Of a stretch of 64,000 bases of DNA, positions 10,071 to 19,017 are shown piece after piece. A model generated the notes under the pieces. The model was not told where the DNA came from, made no database searches, and saw only the letters and a program-made list of their open reading frames with translations. The DNA is taken from assembly GCA_020161775.1 (NCBI GenBank), contig JAIUOW010000005.1, positions 144,209-208,208 of the forward strand, written 5' to 3'. Both the position numbers and the translations under genes were made by a program. How positions within the stretch are numbered: position 1 is the stretch's first letter; each line of letters begins with the position of its first letter. The stretch is from Pseudomonadota bacterium (GTDB lineage Bacteria; Pseudomonadota; Gammaproteobacteria; Burkholderiales; Burkholderiaceae_C).

Positions 10071-13064
10071 CTATGATTTCATTGAAATTATGGTGGCATC
10101 AAAGTTCAAGGGACCAATCTTCCGCCGGAAGTCCAGCGTGTAGTCCCCAAACCGGTTGATGTGCGCCGTGCGAAACGGCGCCAGGCCGCCTAGGATCTCC
10201 AGCGTGATCTCAGTCCCCTCGTCGCGAAGCTCCTGCAGCACCTTCGTCATGCCCACTACGTTATGAAGAATGATCATGTTGGCCACCAGGTGGTTGTACT
10301 TGATCACCTTGCGCTGCTCGTGCCGGATGTTCTCGGCAATGATCCCCTCTCCCCCGAAGAATGACCACTGCGCAAAGCCGTTGAACTGCTCGCTCTTGTT
10401 GGTTTCGGCATGGATCACCTTGCGCAGCCCGACATCGCCGATGTAGCTCAGCAGGAACATAGTCCGGATGACCTTGCCGAGCTCTACAAATGCGAAATAC
10501 AGCTTGTTCTTGCGGCTGTAGGTACCGAGCCGGCGCAGGATGGCCGACGGCGTGATCTTGCCGGTCTTGATGGAAACCGCCACCCGAAGCATCGCCGGCA
10601 GATGCAACTCAATCAATCGCCAGTCGATCACGTCGCTGAACAGCGCATTGATGTTCTTGTAAACATTGCCCGGCTCCGGGCGATGGAATTTGAGGTCCTG
10701 GATACCCCGGATGCGCGGCATGAGCTGGATGCCCAGGAGGTGCGCCAGCGCGAAGACTGGGTAACTCTGGGCCTGGGTGTCCCCATGAATCGTGTCAGGC
10801 CGAATGTCCGATTCGTTGGTCATCAGCCCGTCCAGGATGTGGATGCCCTCATAGGTGCCGCAGGAAATGAAATGGCTGAACAGCGCGATGAACTTGTCGG
10901 AGACATGGTAGTAGCCGATGCCGCCGTACCCGCCATAGCGGATATGGTGCTCGGACAGCAGGTTTTGCTCATAAAGATTCCACTTCGTGCCGTCGGCCGA
11001 CGCATGCTTTCCGGTTCCCCAGTAGCCTGGCAGTTCAAACTTGTTGTAGGCGTTGATCACCTTGACAATGGCCTTGTCCAGCAGGTCTTCGCTGACGTAT
11101 TTCAGGTTGAGCCAAGAAATCTGCCGGCGGCTCAGTCCTTTGATCGATTTGGCGGTCTGCACCGGCCCCAGGTTGCAGCCGTAGCAAAACAGCGTCGTGA
11201 TGACGCGCATGCGCAGGTCCTCCAGGCGGGTGTCCGTCCCGGCCAGCGGTCGGAACAACTTGTGCAGGTCCAGCCAGCGCTCGGTGTCGATCATGACGTC
11301 CACAATGCTGGCCGCCTCCATCCGCTCTGTGATCAAGGCATCGATCCGCGCGGCCGCCTCGACGATTTCGGAGCGCGGCGGTTTCCGCAGGATCAGGCGG
11401 CCATCGACAATTTCCGCATGGGCGTTTTCCGGGAAAGTGGCGTCGATGTCGCGGGCCCGCTGGGACATCGCCGATTTGAGCATCGCCACAAAGGCGCCGG
11501 GATCTGTCTCAATGCCGGTGACCTGGCCATAGTCGCCCACTTCTCTTTCAAAGGTTTCGTCATCGACCAGCTGCTCGCGGTAGTCGTCATAGCGCTCGCC
11601 GTACTTGATGAAGAGATCGCCCGACTTCAGGTCGTCCTTGACCGCATGCATGACCGCCAGCTCAAAATACCGGCGGTAAACAACCTCTGCCCGGCCCTTG
11701 CCGGATGGCCTGAGCAGCACCAAACGCTTCCACTGGGCGGACATCCAGCGCAGATCCTTGTCTTCACTCAGGCCCAGCGTGTCCAGCAAGACTATGTCCG
11801 AACGGTTATCGCGCAGCTTGTGAAGGGCCTCGATCAGCCGCTCCACCACCTGGTCCTCGCTGCTGGCCTTGGGTGAGGCGATGCCGATGCAGTTGAGCAG
11901 CTGGGCCCGGACCATCTTGTAGGGCTGCAGCAGGAATGGCAGGTGGTTGCGGCCGGCGTAGGCCAGGTGCTGCTCGCATTCGTTCAGCAGCTCTTCCACG
12001 TCAGCTACCAGGGTGGTGCCGATGGCATCCACGCGCTGGGTGTCCGTCCCCTCAAGCTGGTAGGCGCCCAGGATGTCTTTGAGCTGGCCAACCAGCATGT
12101 CGGTTTTCTGGACCCGCTCCTGCTGGAAGGAGAGCAATTTCTGCCTGGCATTGTTTTCCAGGTTCTGCATGAGGCGAATAAACAGATCCGCGGCATCATC
12201 CAGGGACTGGGCATGCTGCGCCCGGATGAAGATCACCGCCAGGGCGTAGCGCTTTTGCGGCTTGAGTTCGGCCATCTCGGCCGCATTGAGGGCCCGCGCC
12301 AGGTGGCGGAACTGCTTGAGCTTGGGCACCGGCACGTCGGGCTTGGGAAGCTGCTCCACCAGGTACTGCAGACGCCGGATGTGCTGGATGTAGGTGCGCG
12401 TTTCCTTGTTGGTCGGCCGCTTGGGTTCGCGCTTGAGCATTTGCCAGGCAGAAACCGACTCGCCCGTCGCGGTTTTAAGCAAACTGTCGATCAGGGTCCG
12501 GGTATGGGCTGTCAGCTGGTTGGTGATTGCGGAGAAATACCGGTTGTTGCTCTTTTCCCGGGCTCGAAAGGCCATCCGGTCCAGCGTCGAGAAGGCGGGC
12601 AGCTCGTAGCGATGGTGGACCAGTTCCTCCAGCATCACGTTGATGATGTCTGCCACCGCGTGTTTGGTCTCAGCCGCGGTGTCGGCCACAACCTCCAGCC
12701 AGGCATCGCCCGCCGTGTCTAGCGGTTTCACATTCAGATGCCGGCGCAAAGCCGCAAAAAGCGCCGTGCGTGAGCCCGAGGCCTCGAAACGCTTGAGGTC
12801 CGTCGCCGGGGGCGGCCGAACCACGCCCGCCTGCTGCGCAATGTGCTCCCGGATCACTGGCGGCACTTCGGCCAGGGAGATGAAATACCCTAGGCGCTGG
12901 AAGACCTTCAGGTGGATCAATGCCGCCATGCGCGGCAAGGCGCGCTTGCCGATGCTGGCAGCCAGGCGTTGTTCATCCTCAGTCGGCGTGTAAAGCTCCG
13001 CCAGCTCACGCGGTGTCGGATCAGGTTTTAGGCTGGGATAGGCCGTCTCATGGAGCGTGGTCAT
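10071..13064 (-). CDS. tnpA: Tn3-family transposase TnpA
   Basis: The 997-residue protein has the usual length for Tn3 transposases (about 1000) and shows no frameshift. The N-terminal DNA-binding region is followed by a long helical middle and the C-terminal DDE domain. Catalytic residues visible are Asp691 (SADGTKW), Asp757 or Asp762 (RPDTIHGD) and Glu892 (KSEQFNGF), close to the Tn3 positions. It binds the 47-bp ends and makes the cointegrate by replicative transposition. The gene points toward the left end and stops 2 bp inside the repeat. A 42-bp gap separates it from the recombinase gene upstream on the same strand. Confidence 0.97.
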   Translation of the reverse strand: MTTLHETAYPSLKPDPTPRELAELYTPTEDEQRLAASIGKRALPRMAALIHLKVFQRLGYFISLAEVPPVIREHIAQQAGVVRPPPATDLKRFEASGSRTALFAALRRHLNVKPLDTAGDAWLEVVADTAAETKHAVADIINVMLEELVHHRYELPAFSTLDRMAFRAREKSNNRYFSAITNQLTAHTRTLIDSLLKTATGESVSAWQMLKREPKRPTNKETRTYIQHIRRLQYLVEQLPKPDVPVPKLKQFRHLARALNAAEMAELKPQKRYALAVIFIRAQHAQSLDDAADLFIRLMQNLENNARQKLLSFQQERVQKTDMLVGQLKDILGAYQLEGTDTQRVDAIGTTLVADVEELLNECEQHLAYAGRNHLPFLLQPYKMVRAQLLNCIGIASPKASSEDQVVERLIEALHKLRDNRSDIVLLDTLGLSEDKDLRWMSAQWKRLVLLRPSGKGRAEVVYRRYFELAVMHAVKDDLKSGDLFIKYGERYDDYREQLVDDETFEREVGDYGQVTGIETDPGAFVAMLKSAMSQRARDIDATFPENAHAEIVDGRLILRKPPRSEIVEAAARIDALITERMEAASIVDVMIDTERWLDLHKLFRPLAGTDTRLEDLRMRVITTLFCYGCNLGPVQTAKSIKGLSRRQISWLNLKYVSEDLLDKAIVKVINAYNKFELPGYWGTGKHASADGTKWNLYEQNLLSEHHIRYGGYGGIGYYHVSDKFIALFSHFISCGTYEGIHILDGLMTNESDIRPDTIHGDTQAQSYPVFALAHLLGIQLMPRIRGIQDLKFHRPEPGNVYKNINALFSDVIDWRLIELHLPAMLRVAVSIKTGKITPSAILRRLGTYSRKNKLYFAFVELGKVIRTMFLLSYIGDVGLRKVIHAETNKSEQFNGFAQWSFFGGEGIIAENIRHEQRKVIKYNHLVANMIILHNVVGMTKVLQELRDEGTEITLEILGGLAPFRTAHINRFGDYTLDFRRKIGPLNFDATIISMKS

Positions 13065-13106
13065 TCGCGGGGACTACCCCGCCTGGCGGCAATGCTTCCC
13101 ATCGCC

Positions 13107-14402
13107 TCAATCCCAATAGGTGTCGGTGGCGGGTTCGTGAAACGAGGTTTCCAGCAGGCACTGGTTGTCCTCGGCGATGCGGTACATGTCATCGAGCAGC
13201 GTGGCGATCACCTCGTCCAGCAGGTCGCGGGACAGGTAGGGAACCGCCAGCTCGTAGAGCGTTCCCCCGGTGTTCAGGCGCTGCATAGCAAAACGCTCGA
13301 AGCAGGTCTGCTCGATCATCCGGTGGCCACGAGCTAGGCCGCGCGACTGCTTGCTGAAACGGGCCAGCACCAGCGTGACGCGCAGGACCGCTACGGTCGT
13401 CGTCCCTTCTGCCTGTTCGGTCAGCAACAACAAAGGCGGCGGTGGCTGCGGAACTGCCGGCGCCAAGGCCGTCAGGCCCTGCTCGAACCGGGCCTGCAGA
13501 CTGGAGTCCGACGCATCGAGGTAGCGCATGGCCGATTTGACATCCTTCCAGCCAACGTATTCCATCAGCTCCTTGATGTCCCAGCCGCTGGCGCGGGCCC
13601 AGCCGGCAAAGCCGCGGCGCAAAGAGTGGCTGCTGTATTCCTCGGGCGATTCGACACCGGCTTCGGCGAACAGGCTGCGCAACAACGGAATCAGGCTGTC
13701 GGCATGCAGACTTTCGTCGGCCACATTCCCCCAGCGGTCAATTTTTCGGAACACCGGGCCCGCAGTCAAACCGGCCAGGCCGGCCCACGTATTAAAGGCC
13801 GTGACTGGGCACAGTCGGGACAAGGCCGGGCATTTGAAAACGCGGCCCTGCAGCTGCCGGTCGCCTTTGCTGCGGCCCAAGTAGCAGGCCATGCCCTGGC
13901 CCGGCGTGACTTCGGTGTTCTCCACGCGCAGGTTGACCAGTTCGTCGGAGCGAAAGCCGCGCCAGAACCCCAGCAACATCAGGCTGCGGTTGCGGGTGTG
14001 ACGCAGCAAGGCCGGCCGGTCGCCGGACTGCTGCGCGTTGCTGATGGCGGCATCGAGCCACTGATCAATCTGCTGGAGCACCGCTAGTTCCAGGGGGCGC
14101 GCGCGCTTTTCTGGCACGGCGTGAAGGGAGCGAATGCCTTTAAGGACCTGGCGCACCAGGGGTGACTTGGTAGGGTCAGCAAAACCTTGGTCGGTATGCC
14201 ATCGGGACAGCGCTGCCAGCCGTAGGCGAAGGGTGTTGATGGCCAAGGTAGCCGCGTGGTCGGCCAGGTAGCGGGCGATGGCATCGGCTGTGGAAGGCAG
14301 CAGGCCTTTCCATTCGATTTCGAAATGGCGGATGGCCGAAGCGTAGCTCCGGCGCGTGTTGTCGCGCTCGACAGCCTCAATATACTGGGCAAGACGGGTC
14401 AT
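13107..14402 (-). CDS. tnpS: Tyrosine site-specific recombinase (TnpS-like cointegrate resolvase) with extra C-terminal domain
   Basis: A 431-residue tyrosine recombinase. The SAM-like N-terminal core-binding domain spans about residues 1-100. The catalytic set is Arg151 (GFWRGFRSDE), Lys179 (GRSKGDR), His259-x-x-Arg262 (SSHSLRRGF) and nucleophile Tyr294 (MRYLDAS). It replaces the serine resolvase of classical Tn3 and should resolve cointegrates. The catalytic domain ends near residue 310. About 120 more residues follow (a proline run, then LVLARFSKQSRGLARGHRM and a final acidic stretch), beyond the usual length. It lies directly upstream of tnpA on the same strand. Symbol by analogy to Tn4651; orthology is not proven. 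Confidence 0.85.
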   Translation of the reverse strand: MTRLAQYIEAVERDNTRRSYASAIRHFEIEWKGLLPSTADAIARYLADHAATLAINTLRLRLAALSRWHTDQGFADPTKSPLVRQVLKGIRSLHAVPEKRARPLELAVLQQIDQWLDAAISNAQQSGDRPALLRHTRNRSLMLLGFWRGFRSDELVNLRVENTEVTPGQGMACYLGRSKGDRQLQGRVFKCPALSRLCPVTAFNTWAGLAGLTAGPVFRKIDRWGNVADESLHADSLIPLLRSLFAEAGVESPEEYSSHSLRRGFAGWARASGWDIKELMEYVGWKDVKSAMRYLDASDSSLQARFEQGLTALAPAVPQPPPPLLLLTEQAEGTTTVAVLRVTLVLARFSKQSRGLARGHRMIEQTCFERFAMQRLNTGGTLYELAVPYLSRDLLDEVIATLLDDMYRIAEDNQCLLETSFHEPATDTYWD

Positions 14403-14587
14403 GTCACTGTAGGTTGGGCGTGTTTTTTGATTGTTCTTGCCTGAGTCGGGCTGGATAAAGGCTGCGTTTGATTTTCAGTAAAGATATTTTTCGAAGTACG
14501 GTAAACCCCGTACAGACCAGGTTGAATAGGTGATCGACCAGAAGGTTGATGGCCGATCCGGAAGTCGGCAACGCGGGACACGCGCCA

Positions 14588-14998
14588 TTATTCGATGCTT
14601 GCGCTGTGCGCCAAGGATTCAATGATGGGGCAACAAACCGCGGCGGGGCCGGCCTCGCATTGCAGCACCAGATTTTTTAGCGTCGACCGGATGCGCTCCA
14701 GATCGGTGATCCGTTCTTCCACGAGTTGCAGCTTGCGAACGGCTGCATCGTGTGTCGGCCCGCAAGCGCTGGACTGTTCCAGGGCCAGCAGGCCCACGAC
14801 TTCTTCCAGTGAAAACCCCAGCGCCTGGGCGCGCTTCACAAACCGGACGCGGGCGATGGTCGCCTCGTCGTAGTACCGAAACCCTCCCTGCGATTTGGGC
14901 GGCTCCACCAGCAGGCCCCGCCGCTGATAAAACCGAATGGTTTCCACATTCACGGCCGCAGCGGCGGCGACTTTTCCGATGGTGAGTTTTTGAGCCAT
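14588..14998 (-). CDS. merR: Mercuric resistance regulator MerR
   Basis: A 136-residue protein with an N-terminal MerR winged helix (LTIGKVAAAAAVNVETIRFYQRRGLL) and a dimerisation helix. Cys79, Cys114 and Cys123 correspond, with a constant offset of three, to the Hg(II) ligands Cys82, Cys117 and Cys126 of Tn501 MerR, so the metal site is complete. An extra Cys122 is adjacent. It is divergent from merT across an 89-bp region holding a typical mer operator. MerR represses without Hg(II) and activates the merT promoter with it by untwisting the long spacer. Confidence 0.96.
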   Translation of the reverse strand: MAQKLTIGKVAAAAAVNVETIRFYQRRGLLVEPPKSQGGFRYYDEATIARVRFVKRAQALGFSLEEVVGLLALEQSSACGPTHDAAVRKLQLVEERITDLERIRSTLKNLVLQCEAGPAAVCCPIIESLAHSASIE

Positions 14999-15028
14999 GA
15001 ATTTTTACAAATGAGGTGGGAAAACCGC

Positions 15029-15059
15029 TTGACTCTGTACTGTAGTACGGAGCTTACAG
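15029..15059 (+). promoter_or_regulatory. merT promoter/operator with 19-bp spacer
   Basis: The -35 box TTGACT (15029-15034) and -10 box TTACAG (15054-15059) are 19 bp apart, the over-long spacing characteristic of MerR-controlled promoters. The spacer contains the dyad GTAC-TGTA-GTAC (15037-15048), matching the arrangement of the Tn501/Tn21 mer operator. It lies between divergent merR and merT. Confidence 0.9.
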
Positions 15060-15087
15060 TTGCGCATCGATTCATTTTTAGGACTCT

Positions 15088-15444
15088 ATGGAACAAGACA
15101 AACTTGCTAAATCAACACTCATCGGAGGTGGCCTGGCCGCGCTGGCAGCTTCTGTCTGCTGCCTCGGACCCCTGGTGCTGGTCAGCGTGGGCGTTGGTGG
15201 CGCGTGGATTTCCACCCTTACCAAGCTCGAGCCTTTCAGGCCGCTCTTCATCGGCGTCGCACTGCTTTGCATGGTGCTGGCCTACCGAAAGATCTATCGG
15301 GCACCGGCTGCTGCCGACTGCGCGCCCGGCTCGGCATGTGCACTTCCGCAGACGCACTCCAGGAACAGAGCACTTTTCTGGGTGGTCTCGCTGCTTGTTG
15401 GCTTCGCCCTGGCCTACCCGTACCTTGTGACGCTGTTGGAGTGA
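15088..15444 (+). CDS. merT: Mercuric ion transport protein MerT
   Basis: A 118-residue inner-membrane protein with three predicted helices (about 11-35, 51-67 and 95-115). The vicinal pair Cys24-Cys25 in the first helix (ASVCCLGP) and the cytoplasmic-loop pair Cys78 and Cys84 (DCAPGSAC) match the Hg(II) relay cysteines of MerT. It takes Hg(II) from periplasmic MerP and passes it inward to MerA. It is the first gene of the operon under the mer promoter. Its TGA overlaps a downstream GTG (GTGA) that opens a 47-codon ORF. Confidence 0.95.
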   Translation: MEQDKLAKSTLIGGGLAALAASVCCLGPLVLVSVGVGGAWISTLTKLEPFRPLFIGVALLCMVLAYRKIYRAPAAADCAPGSACALPQTHSRNRALFWVVSLLVGFALAYPYLVTLLE

Positions 15445-15584
15445 TACCGGCAGTGATCAAAAACACCCTGTTTCGTTGCGCGGTTGGCGTCCTGGCCGCA
15501 GCCTCGCTCTTTTACCTGGGCATTCTGGGTGTGTTGTCTTCCATGCAGCGCTTCGGCTGCTGCCCTCTTGTTCTCAATTACTAA
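15441..15584 (+). CDS. Small mer-operon membrane protein with vicinal cysteines
   Basis: A 47-residue ORF from the GTG at 15441, which overlaps the merT stop (GTGA); a second in-frame GTG lies at 15453. It reads as a basic start (IKNTLFR), one hydrophobic segment (about 13-34, VGVLAAASLFYLGILGVL) and a C-terminal GCCPLVLNY with Cys40-Cys41. It ends 8 bp before the merP ATG, filling the merT-merP gap exactly. One helix plus a Cys-Cys pair suggests a mercury-handling role related in idea to MerF/MerE, but it matches neither (MerF has two helices, MerE a CPCC motif). Whether it is translated is unproven. Confidence 0.55.
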   Translation: MIPAVIKNTLFRCAVGVLAAASLFYLGILGVLSSMQRFGCCPLVLNY

Positions 15585-15592
15585 GGAAAATC

Positions 15593-17550
<1,958 letters not shown>

Positions 17551-17699
17551 ATGCACACGAGCGCATGTGATGCCGTTGCGGCCCAACTGATCCAGATCGT
17601 AGCTTTCTCCATCACAGTGATGTCGCCCTGAGCGAATGTCTTAAAGTAACTCCTTCAAATGCTCGATCATGCAGGCAGGTATTTTGCAAGGAGAATTCG

Positions 17700-18017
17700 A
17701 TGCAACTCAGAACCATGGAGGCTGTCAGCGTGGTGCATCAGATCCGATGTGACCGATGCGGCAAAAAGGCCGAGCGTGGCGGGCTTGGCTTCGCCGAGAT
17801 GATGTCGATCAGCTTCGACGCGGGCTACGGCTCGATTTTTGGCGACGGGAATCGAGTGGAGGTGGATTTATGTGAGGCCTGTCTGCGCGACACCTTGGGC
17901 GCTTGGCTCAGGGTCCGGACAGTGGCAGACACGTCCTTGGCGACCAAGCTGGCAGCATTCAAGCCGGAGGTACATGGAGGGGAGTTCCCTTCATCCCAAT
18001 CAGCAGGGCCCGTATAG
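17700..18017 (+). CDS. Zinc-ribbon-like hypothetical cargo protein
   Basis: A 105-residue protein of unknown function. Two CxxC pairs, CDRCGKKA (about 17-20) and DLCEACL (about 57-60), would form a four-cysteine metal site. The segment between them is rich in Gly, Phe and Asp (FDAGYGSIFGDGNRVEVDL). A good ribosome-binding sequence (AAGGAG) lies 8 bp before the ATG. It follows merA by 149 bp in the same direction, so it may be read from the mer promoter or its own. The C-terminal 20 residues look unstructured. It stops 6 bp before the end of the convergent antitoxin gene. Confidence 0.65.
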   Translation: MQLRTMEAVSVVHQIRCDRCGKKAERGGLGFAEMMSISFDAGYGSIFGDGNRVEVDLCEACLRDTLGAWLRVRTVADTSLATKLAAFKPEVHGGEFPSSQSAGPV

Positions 18018-18023
18018 GACCAA

Positions 18024-18353
18024 TCAGGCAAACTGCAGTTCGATTTTGCCGGCACGTCGCCGCACTGGCCCGACCACAATCTTCACGTCGTGGCCCAGCC
18101 TGGCCACCAGTTCGAGCAGCTTGGCTTCACTGACGCCGCGGAACTGGCCGCGCGTGATACGCGAGACCTTGGACTGGTCGATCCCGAGCAAAGCCGCCGC
18201 GTCTTCCTGCGTCAGGCGGCGCGCCTTGATGGCCCGGGCAATCTCGCCAGCCAGCTGGGACTTGCGCTGCATCTCGGCCGCGTCGGTGTAACCCAGGTCG
18301 GCGTAGACGTTGGTGCTGCCTTCTTCAATGGTGATTTCGCTGTGCTCATTCAT
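18024..18353 (-). CDS. HTH (XRE-family) antitoxin of a type II toxin-antitoxin pair
   Basis: A 109-residue protein with a helix-turn-helix (about 40-85: LAGEIARAIKARRLTQEDAAALLGIDQSKVSRITRG). It follows the toxin gene with a 4-base overlap (ATGA), so toxin precedes antitoxin as in HigBA and in the pairs known from Tn3-family transposons. The HTH domain should neutralise the toxin and repress the operon at the inverted repeat upstream (18743-18760). Confidence 0.88.
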   Translation of the reverse strand: MNEHSEITIEEGSTNVYADLGYTDAAEMQRKSQLAGEIARAIKARRLTQEDAAALLGIDQSKVSRITRGQFRGVSEAKLLELVARLGHDVKIVVGPVRRRAGKIELQFA

Positions 18354-18733
18354 TTGCGTGCTCCTTGCTGTGCCTGCCAGACTTCGAAATCCTGCTTCGC
18401 GGCCTTCAGGCGGGTGTTGATCAAATCCAGGTCCGGCTTCGGCGTAGCGATGCCGCTTTTGGACTTCTTCTGGAAGCAGTGCAAGACATAGACCCAGCCG
18501 GCGAACTTGACGGTGTAGACGGCCCGGTAGGTGTCGCCCTGATGGTCCTCGACCACCTCCAACACGCCGGCCGAGCCGAAACCCGTCATCACCTTGGCGT
18601 CCTGGTGCTTGCCGCCGGCCTGGGCCAGGTCGATGGCATGACCAAAAACGTCTTTGACGTCCTCCGGCATCGCATCAAGGTCGCGCTTGGCGGAACTGAC
18701 CCATTTGATGGGTTTGCGGGCTTGCTTCGACAT
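18350..18733 (-). CDS. RelE/ParE-superfamily toxin (Gp49-like)
   Basis: A 127-residue protein of the phage-Gp49/HigB type. It has KPIKWVSSAKRDLDAMPEDV at the start, a central YRAVYTVKFAGWVYVLHCFQKKSKSG (the LHxFQKK signature) and a basic C-terminus. Such toxins are ribosome-dependent mRNA interferases. It is the first gene of the pair on the minus strand, preceded by a palindromic operator. TA pairs of this class recur in Tn3-family elements near the recombinase site, and here the pair sits about 170 bp from the candidate core site. Confidence 0.88.
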   Translation of the reverse strand: MSKQARKPIKWVSSAKRDLDAMPEDVKDVFGHAIDLAQAGGKHQDAKVMTGFGSAGVLEVVEDHQGDTYRAVYTVKFAGWVYVLHCFQKKSKSGIATPKPDLDLINTRLKAAKQDFEVWQAQQGARK

Positions 18734-18740
18734 CGCCTCA

Positions 18741-18769
18741 ATTATGCCTGTTTAGGCATATTTTTACCA
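18741..18769 (-). promoter_or_regulatory. Toxin-antitoxin promoter and operator
   Basis: A perfect inverted repeat TATGCCT-GTTT-AGGCATA occupies 18743-18760, just upstream of the toxin ATG. On the minus strand CATAAT (18741-18746) is a plausible -10, with a weak -35 (TGGTAA, 18764-18769) 17 bp upstream. The repeat covers the spacer, as expected for antitoxin autorepression. Confidence 0.6.
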
Positions 18770-18819
18770 GCTCGCGGGAGCTGAGCTTTTGGCGGTGAGG
18801 CGATTTTCCTAGAAGGGCA

Positions 18820-18833
18820 CATAAGCGCTTATG
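18820..18833. repeat. Perfect 14-bp palindrome in the recombination/regulatory region
   Basis: CATAAGCGCTTATG reads the same on both strands. It lies in the 284-bp non-coding segment between the toxin and KfrA-like genes, 66 bp before the candidate recombinase core site. It could be an accessory protein site or a regulator site; no function can be read directly. Confidence 0.5.
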
Positions 18834-18899
18834 ACATCAAATGCGCTTTCGACCGACGCCATACCAGTGCCACGGCTGAATCCGCTCAAAACCCGCATC

Positions 18900-18928
18900 A
18901 CATTGGATAATCTACTATTACCCAATGT
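18900..18928. other. Candidate core recombination site (rst/res-like) for the tyrosine recombinase
   Basis: Two 12-bp inverted arms, ACATTGGATAAT (18900-18911) and ATTACCCAATGT (18917-18928), match at 11 of 12 positions around a 5-bp centre (CTACT). Inverted arms of 11-13 bp around a short spacer are how tyrosine recombinase core sites are built. The site lies between the KfrA-like (TnpT-like) gene and the rest of the element, where Tn4651-group elements keep their resolution site. The assignment is inferred. Confidence 0.5.
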
Positions 18929-18953
18929 TAGTTTTATCGAGAATTATAATTTC

Positions 18954-18994
18954 TTGACTTTGCATATAGTATGTAATATCATGGTACGTACCAT
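18954..18994 (+). promoter_or_regulatory. Promoter and palindromic operator of the KfrA-like gene
   Basis: TTGACT (18954-18959) and TATCAT (18977-18982) are 17 bp apart. A perfect palindrome ATGGTACGTACCAT (18981-18994) overlaps the -10 end and likely start point, a position suited to repression. KfrA-type proteins bind their own promoters, so autoregulation is likely. Confidence 0.6.
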
Positions 18995-19017
18995 AGTACG
19001 AAATAACGAGGTGAGCC

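Noticed and set aside
10410-11876. 488-codon open frame antisense to tnpA
   Set aside because: It mirrors the transposase codons, has no ribosome site or family, and crosses the catalytic domain of a clear TnpA.
14496-14513. GTACGG-TAAACC-CCGTAC inverted repeat as a second mer operator
   Set aside because: The half-sites are inside-out relative to the mer dyad, and no promoter with 19-bp spacing surrounds it. It remains an unexplained repeat upstream of the recombinase gene.
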